From positions 248,001 to 312,000 of the forward strand of contig CAJUNH010000001.1 in NCBI GenBank assembly GCA_910587795.1: a stretch of 64,000 bases of DNA, written 5' to 3'. Both the position numbers and the translations under genes were made by a program. A model generated the notes under the pieces. It was given only the letters and a program-made list of their open reading frames with translations. It was not told the origin of the DNA and did not search any database. This document shows positions 55,510 through 63,318 of the stretch, piece by piece. Position 1 is the stretch's first letter, and each line of letters opens with the position of its first letter. The DNA is from an uncultured Christensenellaceae bacterium. GTDB lineage: Bacteria > Bacillota > Clostridia > Christensenellales > CAG-314.

Positions 55510-56459
55510 TATTTATCCTCTGTTTCGTATGCTTTGACAATCTTTTGGACAAGCGGATGTCTAACAACGTCCCTTTCGTTTAATTTTATTATACCTATGT
55601 CGTCAATATCCTTAAGTATTTTAACCGCGTGTTTTAAACCCGACGTCAAGCCTTTGGGAAGATCTACCTGCGTAAGATCGCCGGTAATAACCATTTTACT
55701 GTTTTCCCCCAAACGGGTCAAAAACATTTTAATCTGTTCCTTTGTGGTATTCTGCGCTTCGTCAAGTATCACATACGCGTTGGACAGCGTACGTCCGCGC
55801 ATATACGCCAACGGAGCAATTTCGATAGTACCCCTTTCCAACATCTTTACAAACGTTTCGTTACCGAACATTTCTTGCAAAGCGTCGTACAACGGTCTTA
55901 AATACGGATTGACTTTTTCCTGCAAATCCCCCGGGAGAAATCCCAGTTTTTCACCCGCCTCCACAGCCGGTCTGGTTAGAATGATCTTATCCACCTTTTT
56001 GGACTTAAACTCGTTTACGGCAATAGCCACGGCAAGGTACGTCTTACCCGTACCCGCAGGTCCCACGCCGAAAGTAATTGTTTTCTTCTTCATCAAATCG
56101 ACGTATTTCTTTTGACCTACGGTTTTGCACTTTATGGGCTTGCCTCTGTTGGTAATTGCAACAACATCGCCCAGCAGCTCGTCCACTTCGTCCAACTTAC
56201 CGTCGTTGACGCAATCTATCAAATAGTTTACTCTGCCGATATCTACGCTATCGCCATTATAAATAAAATGTTTAAGCTTGTCAATAACAGCCGCCGCTTT
56301 ATCGACTTTTTCTTCTTCGCCAAACACGCTGCAATGTCCGTCCTGCACTACAACCTTTACATCAAAGGCAGCGCTTATCGCCTTAACGTTTTCGTCCAGT
56401 GCGCCGAACAGCTTTAAAAGTTCGTCCATCGACTGTACTTCGATTATTTTAGATACCAA
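55509..56459 (-). CDS. phoH: PhoH-like ATPase
   Basis: A 316-residue protein with an N-terminal RNA-binding-like region and a PhoH ATPase domain: Walker A GPAGTGKTYLA, ILTRPAVEAGEKLGFLPGDL, Walker B YVILDEAQNTT and ITGDLTQVDLP. Its likely role is with YbeY in RNA metabolism. The start proposed is TTG at 56459, 5 bp after GGAGGT; an in-frame ATG further upstream lies before that site. Confidence 0.93.
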   Translation of the reverse strand: MVSKIIEVQSMDELLKLFGALDENVKAISAAFDVKVVVQDGHCSVFGEEEKVDKAAAVIDKLKHFIYNGDSVDIGRVNYLIDCVNDGKLDEVDELLGDVVAITNRGKPIKCKTVGQKKYVDLMKKKTITFGVGPAGTGKTYLAVAIAVNEFKSKKVDKIILTRPAVEAGEKLGFLPGDLQEKVNPYLRPLYDALQEMFGNETFVKMLERGTIEIAPLAYMRGRTLSNAYVILDEAQNTTKEQIKMFLTRLGENSKMVITGDLTQVDLPKGLTSGLKHAVKILKDIDDIGIIKLNERDVVRHPLVQKIVKAYETEDK

Positions 56460-56470
56460 ATTGACCTCCG

Positions 56471-57553
56471 TCAACATAAATCGATATTTGCATACAATGT
56501 TGCCGTAACCGTGTTGCCAGATACCGTGTACTCCGTTTCCGTAGGAACAAATTTACACGACTTTATAGCCTCTGCATACGCTTGTTCTTTAAGTTCTTCC
56601 AAACAGTCGCCGATAACGCACGCCACGGTAACGCGGCAAGTTTCTCTGTACGTATTATATATTATAGCCACATTAAGCGGCGACAAACGCACTTCACTGG
56701 ATGTCTTTGTATATTCGGCATAATCGCATGTTTTGCCGTATTCTTTACCGAACAAGTTAACCGCAACGTTGGTACATTCGTTACCAGTAGGCTGCACTTC
56801 CGTTTTAAAGCCCGAAAACACCGCCGAGCCCTGTGCGGACTGCCTTACGGTTACTTTGCCTAAAGCGTACACGTCGCGGCTTTCGCCGTCGTTAAAAATG
56901 CGCACACCTTCTATCAGTACGTCTCCCTTGCGAACAATATCGCCGACTTTAACAAGCAAATTGCCTTGTTCGCACAAAACACCCACAACCTGACCGTCAG
57001 CGCTTGCAATAATATCGCGGCGGCGCGACATATCTATCGGCTCGTCAACTTGCTTTGTCTTTACCACATTAACATATATAACGCTGGCTCTGCGCTCCAC
57101 AACGGCATACATAGCGTTAAGCTGAGTTGCGACAGAGTTTTCCACAACGTCCGGATCAAAGTTTTTCAACCTCATACCGACGCTTACACCCGCCTGCTTT
57201 AACGCATCTATAACCGTATCGGTATCAAAGTCGCCCCGCACCTCAACGCGCAGGCAAATTTGCGACAAAAACGCCACAGACACTACGCACAGCAACAAAC
57301 ACAGCAACAGTATGTAGCGGGTTTTTAGAAAGCGAATACCGAAAGATACGCCAGTATAGCGTATATCGAGTATATTATAGCACTTTTCTTTAAGTTGTGC
57401 AACCACCTTTTGCGAATGTGCGGCGTCAACTTGTAAAATACATTTTTTCCCTTGACGGGATATTCGTTTGAGAGTTACTCCCTGTCTGCACAATCCGTTT
57501 AAAAAATGATTTAAATTAAGTCCTTCAAAGATAATAACGCAGTCGTTTTTCAT
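56471..57553 (-). CDS. yqfD: Sporulation protein YqfD
   Basis: A 360-residue protein with a cytoplasmic N-terminal domain, one transmembrane helix (about residues 80-100, RYILLLCLLLCVV) and a large extracytoplasmic part including a lipoyl-like VGDIVRKGDVLIEG segment. YqfD is a conserved sporulation protein transcribed with yqfC and phoH. The ATG at 57553 overlaps the yqfC stop (ATGA), with GGAGGTGG upstream. Confidence 0.88.
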   Translation of the reverse strand: MKNDCVIIFEGLNLNHFLNGLCRQGVTLKRISRQGKKCILQVDAAHSQKVVAQLKEKCYNILDIRYTGVSFGIRFLKTRYILLLCLLLCVVSVAFLSQICLRVEVRGDFDTDTVIDALKQAGVSVGMRLKNFDPDVVENSVATQLNAMYAVVERRASVIYVNVVKTKQVDEPIDMSRRRDIIASADGQVVGVLCEQGNLLVKVGDIVRKGDVLIEGVRIFNDGESRDVYALGKVTVRQSAQGSAVFSGFKTEVQPTGNECTNVAVNLFGKEYGKTCDYAEYTKTSSEVRLSPLNVAIIYNTYRETCRVTVACVIGDCLEELKEQAYAEAIKSCKFVPTETEYTVSGNTVTATLYANIDLC

Positions 57554-57822
57554 CGCGCAACCACCTCCACTAAACCTATACTGCCGTTTACCACCGCAAA
57601 ATTTTTGCTTAAACACCTAATGTGCAATTTTGAACCGCGCACTTTTAATAGTGCGTTAGTTACAAAAAAAGCCACCTCGTCGTCTTGATACCCCGCAATA
57701 CCCTTGTGTCCCTCAATTACGGCGGTTGTTCCGCCGAAAACAGAGTATTTGTAGCCTCCCGCAAGAGTTGCCAGTTCCAAACCGCAAATCGAAGCTATAC
57801 TGTCGTTAAAAGAATTGTTCAT
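57550..57822 (-). CDS. yqfC: YabP/YqfC-family sporulation protein
   Basis: A 90-residue protein if started at the ATG of MNNSFNDSIASICG. The beta-rich core (TTAVIEGHKGIAGYQDDEVAFFV, LLKVRGSKLHIRCLSK, GSIGLVEVV) matches the YqfC plan of short strands ending in a hydrophobic pair. The frame stays open to an ATG at 57891, adding 23 hydrophobic residues, but neither start has a good ribosome binding site; the shorter form fits the family length. Followed by yqfD. Confidence 0.7.
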   Translation of the reverse strand: MNNSFNDSIASICGLELATLAGGYKYSVFGGTTAVIEGHKGIAGYQDDEVAFFVTNALLKVRGSKLHIRCLSKNFAVVNGSIGLVEVVAR

Positions 57823-57902
57823 ACCGATAGTATATGACAGACTTTTACCAAACAACACAAACGGCAACAAAATGATTGTTACCGTCCGCATTTGTATTTT
57901 TA

Positions 57903-58160
57903 TTAAAGCAATTTCTCCAGCACTTGCGCTATTTCGTTGATTTTTTCCTTACCCTGTTCGCCGCAAGCGTCTATAACGCAATTTTCGAGATGCGCGCGCA
58001 ATACCTCTCTGTTTACTTTTGTCAGTATAGCTTGGCAAGCCATTATTTGATTAGAAATATCTATACAGTAACGGTTTTCCTCTACCATTTTAATTATGCC
58101 TTCTATTTGACCGCGCGCTGTATTTAACAGTCTTTTGGTTGTAATCCTATCTCCTTTCAT
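57903..58160 (-). CDS. csoR: CsoR-family copper-sensing repressor
   Basis: An 85-residue all-helical regulator. The copper ligands of true CsoR proteins are present: Cys32 (RYCIDIS), His57 and Cys61 (LRAHLENCV). KRLLNTARGQIEGIIKMVE is the conserved first helix. Its ATG overlaps the copA stop (ATGA), so pump and repressor are co-expressed; Cu(I) should relieve repression of the copA promoter. Confidence 0.93.
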   Translation of the reverse strand: MKGDRITTKRLLNTARGQIEGIIKMVEENRYCIDISNQIMACQAILTKVNREVLRAHLENCVIDACGEQGKEKINEIAQVLEKLL

Positions 58161-58372
58161 ATTGCTTTGACCTCCGTAACGGTATAATCCTGAGCTTCTA
58201 CGGCGTTTTTAAGACTTTCTGCCGTAACGTCGGCGTTTGCGCTTACGTCCGCAGTACCGTTTTGTAAGTCCGCTGAGGCATGGTCTACGCCGTCGACAGA
58301 AAGTAATGCGTTAGTAACGTGCGATACGCAGCGCATACACATCATACCCTCGATTTTAAGTTGATATTTCAT
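58157..58372 (-). CDS. copZ: Nested CopZ-like copper chaperone from an internal start in copA
   Basis: The last 71 codons of copA begin with an ATG (58372) that has a perfect AAGGAGG (58387-58381) 8 bp upstream, better than the site of copA itself. The product, MKYQLKIEGMMCMRC and onward, is exactly a complete CopZ, starting where free CopZ proteins start. Either copA and copZ fused while keeping the copZ start, or both full-length and short forms are made. Expression is inferred. Confidence 0.6.
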   Translation of the reverse strand: MKYQLKIEGMMCMRCVSHVTNALLSVDGVDHASADLQNGTADVSANADVTAESLKNAVEAQDYTVTEVKAI

Positions 58373-60760
58373 TTTGCTTTCCTCCTTGCATTTTTTGCAA
58401 TTATTATGTTGTAGTATAGGTTCCGTACGGCACTTTGAGCTGCCGCACGCTTTATCGCTGCAGATTGGTTTTGCTGCTATTTCAGCCGCATTTGTATGTG
58501 AATATTTTAAATGCTTAGACGGTTTAAATATCCTGAGCCTTAACGCATTAAGCACCACAAACAAACTCGATACGCTCATTGCCGCCGCGCCTATCATGGG
58601 ATTTAGACTTAATGCAAGCGGAGTGATAAAAAGCACTCCCGCGGCAATCGGTATACCCAAAGTATTGTAGAAAAACGCCCAAAACAAGTTTTGCTTGATA
58701 TTTCGGCGGGTAGCGCGGCTTAACTCTATTGCATACGGTACGTCGCGGATATCGTTTTTCATCAATAATGCGTCCGCGCTGTCCATAGCAATATCCGCAC
58801 CGCTGGATACGGCAAAACCAACGTCTGCACGGGTAAGCGCGGGAGCGTCGTTGATTCCGTCTCCCACCATTGCCGTCACGCCGTCTTTCATAAGCTCTGC
58901 AACGACTTTTTCCTTATCGGCAGGCATAACGTCCGCGCGATAGTCGTCTATGCCGACCTGAGACGCAACGGCCTTTGCGGCAAGTTCGTTATCGCCGGTA
59001 AGCAATACGGGCTTAACCCCCAACGCTTTTAGTCGGGTTACAGCCTCGAAGCTAGTAGGTTTAATTTCGTCGCCGACGCCTATAACGCCTATATATTTGC
59101 CGTCGCACGATACGTGTAAGCAAGTAAGCCCTTTATCGTAAAATCCGCCGTATACGTCTTTAAATTCCGTACAATCAACATTGTACTCCTCCAAAAGACG
59201 GAGATTACCTATACAGTAAAAATGCCCCTCGACAGTTGCCGTAACTCCGCGTCCCGCAAGAGTCTCGTACGACGACGGAACGCAAAGCTCAATACCTAAC
59301 ATTACCGCTTTGTCCACCACCGCGCGTCCCAAAGGGTGTTCGCTCAGTTTTTCTATTCCCCCGACAATCGAATAAAATTTACTTTCGTCCATCGAAGAAA
59401 AGCTATCGACCACATTCGGCTTGCCCAAAGTCAGCGTTCCCGTTTTATCCAACACAACCTGCTTGATTGCCGCAAGACGTTCCAGCGTTTCGCCGTCTTT
59501 TATTAAAATGCCGTGTTCTGCCGATTTGCCCGCAGATACCATTATTGCAACCGGTGTTGCCAACCCCAGCGCACAGGGACACGATATTACCAACACGGAA
59601 ACAGCAAAGTCCAACGCCATAGAAAAAGGCTTACCCACGCACAGCCACACTATAAAAGTAACGAGAGATATACTCATTACTATCGGCACGAATACCGACG
59701 AAATTTTATCCGCGAGACGTTGGCTGGGCGCCTTAGACGAACCCGCGTCTTCCACAAGTTGGATTATCTTACTGAGTATACTGTCTTGTCCTACGCTTGT
59801 AACTTCCACCTGTACGTAACCGCTGACGCTTACCGTACCGCCTATTACAAAATCGCCCTGCTGTTTTTCGCGGGGGAGACTTTCGCCGTTTACGCTGCTT
59901 TCGTCGGCAAAACAACTGCCCGAGATTATATTTCCGTCGGCGGGAAACGCCATGCCCGCTTTAACTATTACGACATCCCCGACTTTAACAGTTTTACCGT
60001 CTATTTCCCGCTCCTCCCCGTCGATAAGCACTATCGCAGTTTGCGGAGCCAATTTTTTAAGTTTATTAATAGCATCGCCCGTTTTTATTTTGGAGCGGCC
60101 TTCAAAATATTTACCCAAATCTACAAGCGCAAGAATCATAGCGGACGATTCAAAATAAAGCAAATGGCGGTAATATTCTACCGTTTCGATATCTCCTCTG
60201 CCGAGAGCGCTGCTTGTAATAAACATAACTATCACTCCGTATAACGCGCCCGCAAAAGATCCCACGGCAATTAAGCTGTCCATATTTGGAGAAAGCCGAA
60301 AAAGCCTTTTAAAACCTACGATAAAATAACTGCGGTTGATATACCATACGGGCAGACACAGCAGAAATTGCGCCAGCGCAAACGATACGGCATTTTGCGC
60401 GCCCTCCAAAAAGGACGGCAAAGGCAGCCCTATCATATGCCCCATAGATACATACATCAGTACAATACAAAACCCTATTGATACAAGCACCCTTGCAAGT
60501 GTGACTGCGGGTTTTTGCTTAACGGGCTTTGCTTCTTTATCAGTTTGGTTTCCCTTGACGCTTGCTCCGTAACCGGACTTTTCCACCGCGGCAATTATTG
60601 CCTGCACAGAAGTTGTTTTTCCGTCAAAATCCACCGTCATACTGTTTGTAAGCAGACTTACGGAAACCTTATTTACCCCGTCCAGTTTGTTTACCGCTTT
60701 TTCCACGTGCGCCGAGCAGGCAGAGCAGGTCATACCCAGTACGTCAAAACGTTGTTTCAA
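58157..60760 (-). CDS. copA: Copper-exporting P1B-type ATPase with a C-terminal CopZ-like domain
   Basis: An 867-residue pump. Order: N-terminal HMA (GMTCSACSAHVEKAV), eight transmembrane helices, CPC in VISCPCALGLATP near residue 400, DKTGTLTLGKP, SEHPLGRAVV, GDGINDAPALTRADVGFAV. After the last helix comes a Cys-rich linker (CSDKACGSSKC, NNCKKCKEE) and a second HMA domain (GMMCMRCVSHVTNAL) at residues 797-867. The start is TTG, 8 bp after GGGGG. The C-terminal HMA is unusual and appears also to be made separately. Confidence 0.93.
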   Translation of the reverse strand: MKQRFDVLGMTCSACSAHVEKAVNKLDGVNKVSVSLLTNSMTVDFDGKTTSVQAIIAAVEKSGYGASVKGNQTDKEAKPVKQKPAVTLARVLVSIGFCIVLMYVSMGHMIGLPLPSFLEGAQNAVSFALAQFLLCLPVWYINRSYFIVGFKRLFRLSPNMDSLIAVGSFAGALYGVIVMFITSSALGRGDIETVEYYRHLLYFESSAMILALVDLGKYFEGRSKIKTGDAINKLKKLAPQTAIVLIDGEEREIDGKTVKVGDVVIVKAGMAFPADGNIISGSCFADESSVNGESLPREKQQGDFVIGGTVSVSGYVQVEVTSVGQDSILSKIIQLVEDAGSSKAPSQRLADKISSVFVPIVMSISLVTFIVWLCVGKPFSMALDFAVSVLVISCPCALGLATPVAIMVSAGKSAEHGILIKDGETLERLAAIKQVVLDKTGTLTLGKPNVVDSFSSMDESKFYSIVGGIEKLSEHPLGRAVVDKAVMLGIELCVPSSYETLAGRGVTATVEGHFYCIGNLRLLEEYNVDCTEFKDVYGGFYDKGLTCLHVSCDGKYIGVIGVGDEIKPTSFEAVTRLKALGVKPVLLTGDNELAAKAVASQVGIDDYRADVMPADKEKVVAELMKDGVTAMVGDGINDAPALTRADVGFAVSSGADIAMDSADALLMKNDIRDVPYAIELSRATRRNIKQNLFWAFFYNTLGIPIAAGVLFITPLALSLNPMIGAAAMSVSSLFVVLNALRLRIFKPSKHLKYSHTNAAEIAAKPICSDKACGSSKCRTEPILQHNNCKKCKEESKMKYQLKIEGMMCMRCVSHVTNALLSVDGVDHASADLQNGTADVSANADVTAESLKNAVEAQDYTVTEVKAI

Positions 60761-60763
60761 TTA

Positions 60764-60819
60764 AAGATACCCCCACGTAGTATATGTGTTATTATACGGC
60801 AAATTTGAGACATTTGCAA
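60764..60819 (-). promoter_or_regulatory. copA promoter with CsoR-type operator
   Basis: Minus strand TTGCAA (60819-60814), 17 bp, TATAAT (60796-60791). Just downstream, ATACTACGTGGGGGTAT (60783-60767) is a pseudo-palindrome with a G-tract, as in CsoR operators; the GGGGG also serves as the ribosome binding site. Confidence 0.65.
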
Positions 60820-60889
60820 CAGAATTTATACGATTGACGAAAACTTTTTTTGACTTATACGCAACGTAAAGCATTTACAGCACAGATGT

Positions 60890-61310
60890 TCAGTCAATAA
60901 TATCGTAACGCAATATATTTTAAATAAATTAACGCTAAAATTTTACGATGTAATAAAACTATGAAAGTTCAGTTAACCAAATTATTTGCTTAATTATATC
61001 GTAAAACAGCTAATGTAACTCGCAACTAAACGCAGTTAGTCGTTTTAGAACCTAATTAAGAGCTGTTAGGTTCCTTTAAATATTATTAATAACTTAATTA
61101 TATCCTACGCGAATAACGCTAGCTCAAAACAATAACCTATAAGCGTGATACGATGTAATTAAATTCGAAAAATTTTATTTGATCCGATTAATTGCTTAAT
61201 TATATCGTAAAACAGTTAATGTTAAATCAAATAAATTATTGTTAGACCTTTTACAATGTGATTAAGACCGTTGCGTTCCGTTAAACCCGATTAATTATAA
61301 AATAGATGTT
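60890..61310. repeat. Alternating-octamer intergenic repeat array C
   Basis: The largest array. Octamers of the ATATCGTA type lie at 60900, 60996, 61100 (ATATCCTA) and 61202, and their inverse (TACGATGT type) at 60944, 61046 (degenerate TAGAACCT), 61149 and 61252 (TACAATGT); a last degenerate half-site is at 61297. Steps are 44, 52, 50, 54, 49, 53, 50 and 45 bp. Modules alternate between two core sequences, one with AAATCAAATAAATTATTGTT and one with GCTCAAAACAATAAC. TTCCGTTAAA (61276) and TTAATTATAAAATA (61291) close the array. It lies in the divergent gap between copA and the phosphodiesterase gene. Confidence 0.82.
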
Positions 61311-61312
61311 GC

Positions 61313-61342
61313 TTGAAAAATACGTTTATGTTACAATATAAT
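61313..61342 (+). promoter_or_regulatory. Promoter of the phosphodiesterase operon
   Basis: TTGAAA (61313-61318), 18 bp, TATAAT (61337-61342). The untranslated leader is about 110 nt. Confidence 0.55.
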
Positions 61343-61460
61343 ATAAATTTGTCTATCAACTTTTTTTGTAAAAATTTACTGAAAACGGCCGTAATAAAAT
61401 TCATTTGCGTTTTACTTATAACTTTTTTACATAAAACGGCAATATAAGGAGAACAACACT

Positions 61461-62495
61461 ATGACTAAAATCCGCCGCAAGTTTAATTGGAAGATTTTTT
61501 GCGTTGTAATTGCCTGCATATTTGCGGTATATTTAACGATAGCGATGCTTCCGCGTACAAAGTGCTACGAGGGAGAAAATCCGTTTGTAATAAAAGAAAA
61601 CGAAAAACCGCTGCTTATTGCGCACGGAGGCGGAAACAGAGAATTTCCCGACAACACTTTGGAAGCGTGCTACAACGCTTACAGCGCAGACCCTGACGTA
61701 ATGTTGGAAATGGACGTATCCGTTACAAAAGACGGAAAAATCATTATGTCCCACGACACCACTTTGGACAAACGCACAAACGTAAGCGGAGCGATTGCCG
61801 ACTGGACGTACGACGACCTTTTAAACCAAAAGGTTGATTTCGGTTATCTTAACAAAAAAGACGAAAACGGCAAAGTTACCGAAATGATTAAATTTACAAA
61901 CGACGACAAAGTTGAGGTTACGCCGCTGGACGTAGTTTATCCCGAAGGGGTGACGGCGCGCGACGATAAAATTTTTAAAGTAACGCTGCTTACCGAAGTT
62001 TTGGAATCCTTTCCGCACAATACCGTAAACGTAGAAATAAAGCAAGACGGCGACACCGGACTTAAAGCGTTAAACGCCGTAATAAAGATACTGGAAGAAC
62101 ATAACGCTTTCGACCGCGTCGTGCTGGCGTCCTTCCACAGTGAAATATACAAAGAACTTAAACATATTAAAAAGACGGCGCACCCCGATTTGATGTGTTC
62201 GCCCGAATACGTAGGCGTGGGAACGCTGCTAATTTCCGGCGCACTGGCTTTGGACGCGTTTTACGCCGAGCCTGTTGCCGTATTGCAAATACCGATGAGT
62301 ATGTCCGTAATCCGCTTGGATAAGAAATGGTTTGTAAACGCTGCGCATAAGCATAATATCGCCGTACACTACTGGACTATCGACAACGAAGAAGATATGA
62401 AATATTTAATAGAGATAGGAGCGGACGGCATAATGACAAACTATCCGCACCGATTGCAAAAAGTCTACAAAGAAGTATTTGGAGAAAGCAAATGA
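61461..62495 (+). CDS. Membrane-anchored glycerophosphodiester phosphodiesterase
   Basis: A 344-residue protein: basic N-terminus, one transmembrane anchor (residues about 12-30), then a GDPD TIM-barrel on the outer face. Active-site motifs are LIAHGGGNREFPDNTLEA, MLEMDVSVTKDGKIIMSHD and VNVEIKQ; HYWTIDNEEDM and GADGIMTNYP are the usual C-terminal motifs. It hydrolyses glycerophosphodiesters from lipids or teichoic acid. AAGGAG precedes it and the HAD gene overlaps its stop. Confidence 0.9.
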   Translation: MTKIRRKFNWKIFCVVIACIFAVYLTIAMLPRTKCYEGENPFVIKENEKPLLIAHGGGNREFPDNTLEACYNAYSADPDVMLEMDVSVTKDGKIIMSHDTTLDKRTNVSGAIADWTYDDLLNQKVDFGYLNKKDENGKVTEMIKFTNDDKVEVTPLDVVYPEGVTARDDKIFKVTLLTEVLESFPHNTVNVEIKQDGDTGLKALNAVIKILEEHNAFDRVVLASFHSEIYKELKHIKKTAHPDLMCSPEYVGVGTLLISGALALDAFYAEPVAVLQIPMSMSVIRLDKKWFVNAAHKHNIAVHYWTIDNEEDMKYLIEIGADGIMTNYPHRLQKVYKEVFGESK

Positions 62496-63130
62496 AAAAA
62501 GCCTGCATTTTTGACTTTGACGGAGTAATAGTAGACAGCGAATATTATCATTACTTAGGTTGGCAAGGCGTTGCCGCGGAAATAGGTACAGATATTACAT
62601 ACGAAGAATACGGACCGTTTAAAAGCGCCGGCAGAACAAAGATGATACCATATCTTTTTGAAAAAGCCGGCAAAGCAATGACGGCTGACGATATGGCAAA
62701 ATTTTCGAAAATACGCGAAGAAAAAATTGCCGTAGAGATTGCTAAACTTAACAAAGAGGACATAATGCCCGGCGTTGTGGATTTTTTAAAACTGCTTAGG
62801 GCAAACGGAATACGCACCGCGGTGGCCTCCGCAAGCGCAAGCAGTACTAACGTGGCAAAACGGTTCGGCTTATACGGTTTGTTTGACGCGTTTGTAGACG
62901 GCAACGACAAACTGCCTCGTAAACCCAACCCCGACATATATTTGGAAGCTGCAAGACGGCTTGGAGTAGACGCGGAGGACTGCATTGTTTTTGAAGATTC
63001 CATAACGGGAGTTACGGGGGCAAAAAACGCAAAAATGTACTGCGTCGGCGTACAAACGCATTTTACCGATATTGCCGATACCGTAATAGACAGCTTTACG
63101 CAAGCCGATATGTCGTTGCTTGACGTTTGA
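62492..63130 (+). CDS. HAD-superfamily phosphatase/phosphomutase (beta-phosphoglucomutase-like)
   Basis: A 212-residue class IA HAD enzyme. The nucleophile motif is FDFDGVIVDSE (Asp8, Asp10); ASASASS provides motif II, and KPNPDIYLEAARRLG and VFEDSITGV provide motifs III and IV. Similarity to PgmB-type proteins is good, but phosphatase and mutase members cannot be separated by eye. ATGA overlap couples it to the phosphodiesterase, which suggests it acts on a phosphate released there, for instance glycerol phosphate. Confidence 0.88.
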   Translation: MKKACIFDFDGVIVDSEYYHYLGWQGVAAEIGTDITYEEYGPFKSAGRTKMIPYLFEKAGKAMTADDMAKFSKIREEKIAVEIAKLNKEDIMPGVVDFLKLLRANGIRTAVASASASSTNVAKRFGLYGLFDAFVDGNDKLPRKPNPDIYLEAARRLGVDAEDCIVFEDSITGVTGAKNAKMYCVGVQTHFTDIADTVIDSFTQADMSLLDV

Positions 63131-63182
63131 AACCGACGCGCAAATTTTATTACACCGCTTACATATGCGCTTGTCGGTTTTA
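63130..63182 (+). terminator. Terminator behind the HAD gene
   Basis: AAACCGAC-GCGCA pairs with TGCGC-TT-GTCGGTTT around a long loop, followed by TAAAAATTTT. Confidence 0.6.
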
Positions 63183-63318
63183 AAAATTTTAATTTTACAA
63201 TGCAATTAAACACTACTGCGTTATATATCTTAAACACTTTAACCGCGCCGTTTCTATTTGAAAGCGCGTCAAAACCGACAAAAAATAAATTTAAGAAATA
63301 TATAAACTGAGGAGAAAT

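Noticed and set aside
58157..60760. CopA C-terminal HMA as an assembly artefact
   Set aside because: The linker is in frame with codon usage like the rest, and the csoR start overlaps the same stop codon, so the junction looks genuine.
60890..61310. CRISPR array
   Set aside because: Repeats are imperfect and alternate in orientation, the sequences between them belong to two recurring types rather than unique spacers, and no cas gene is near.
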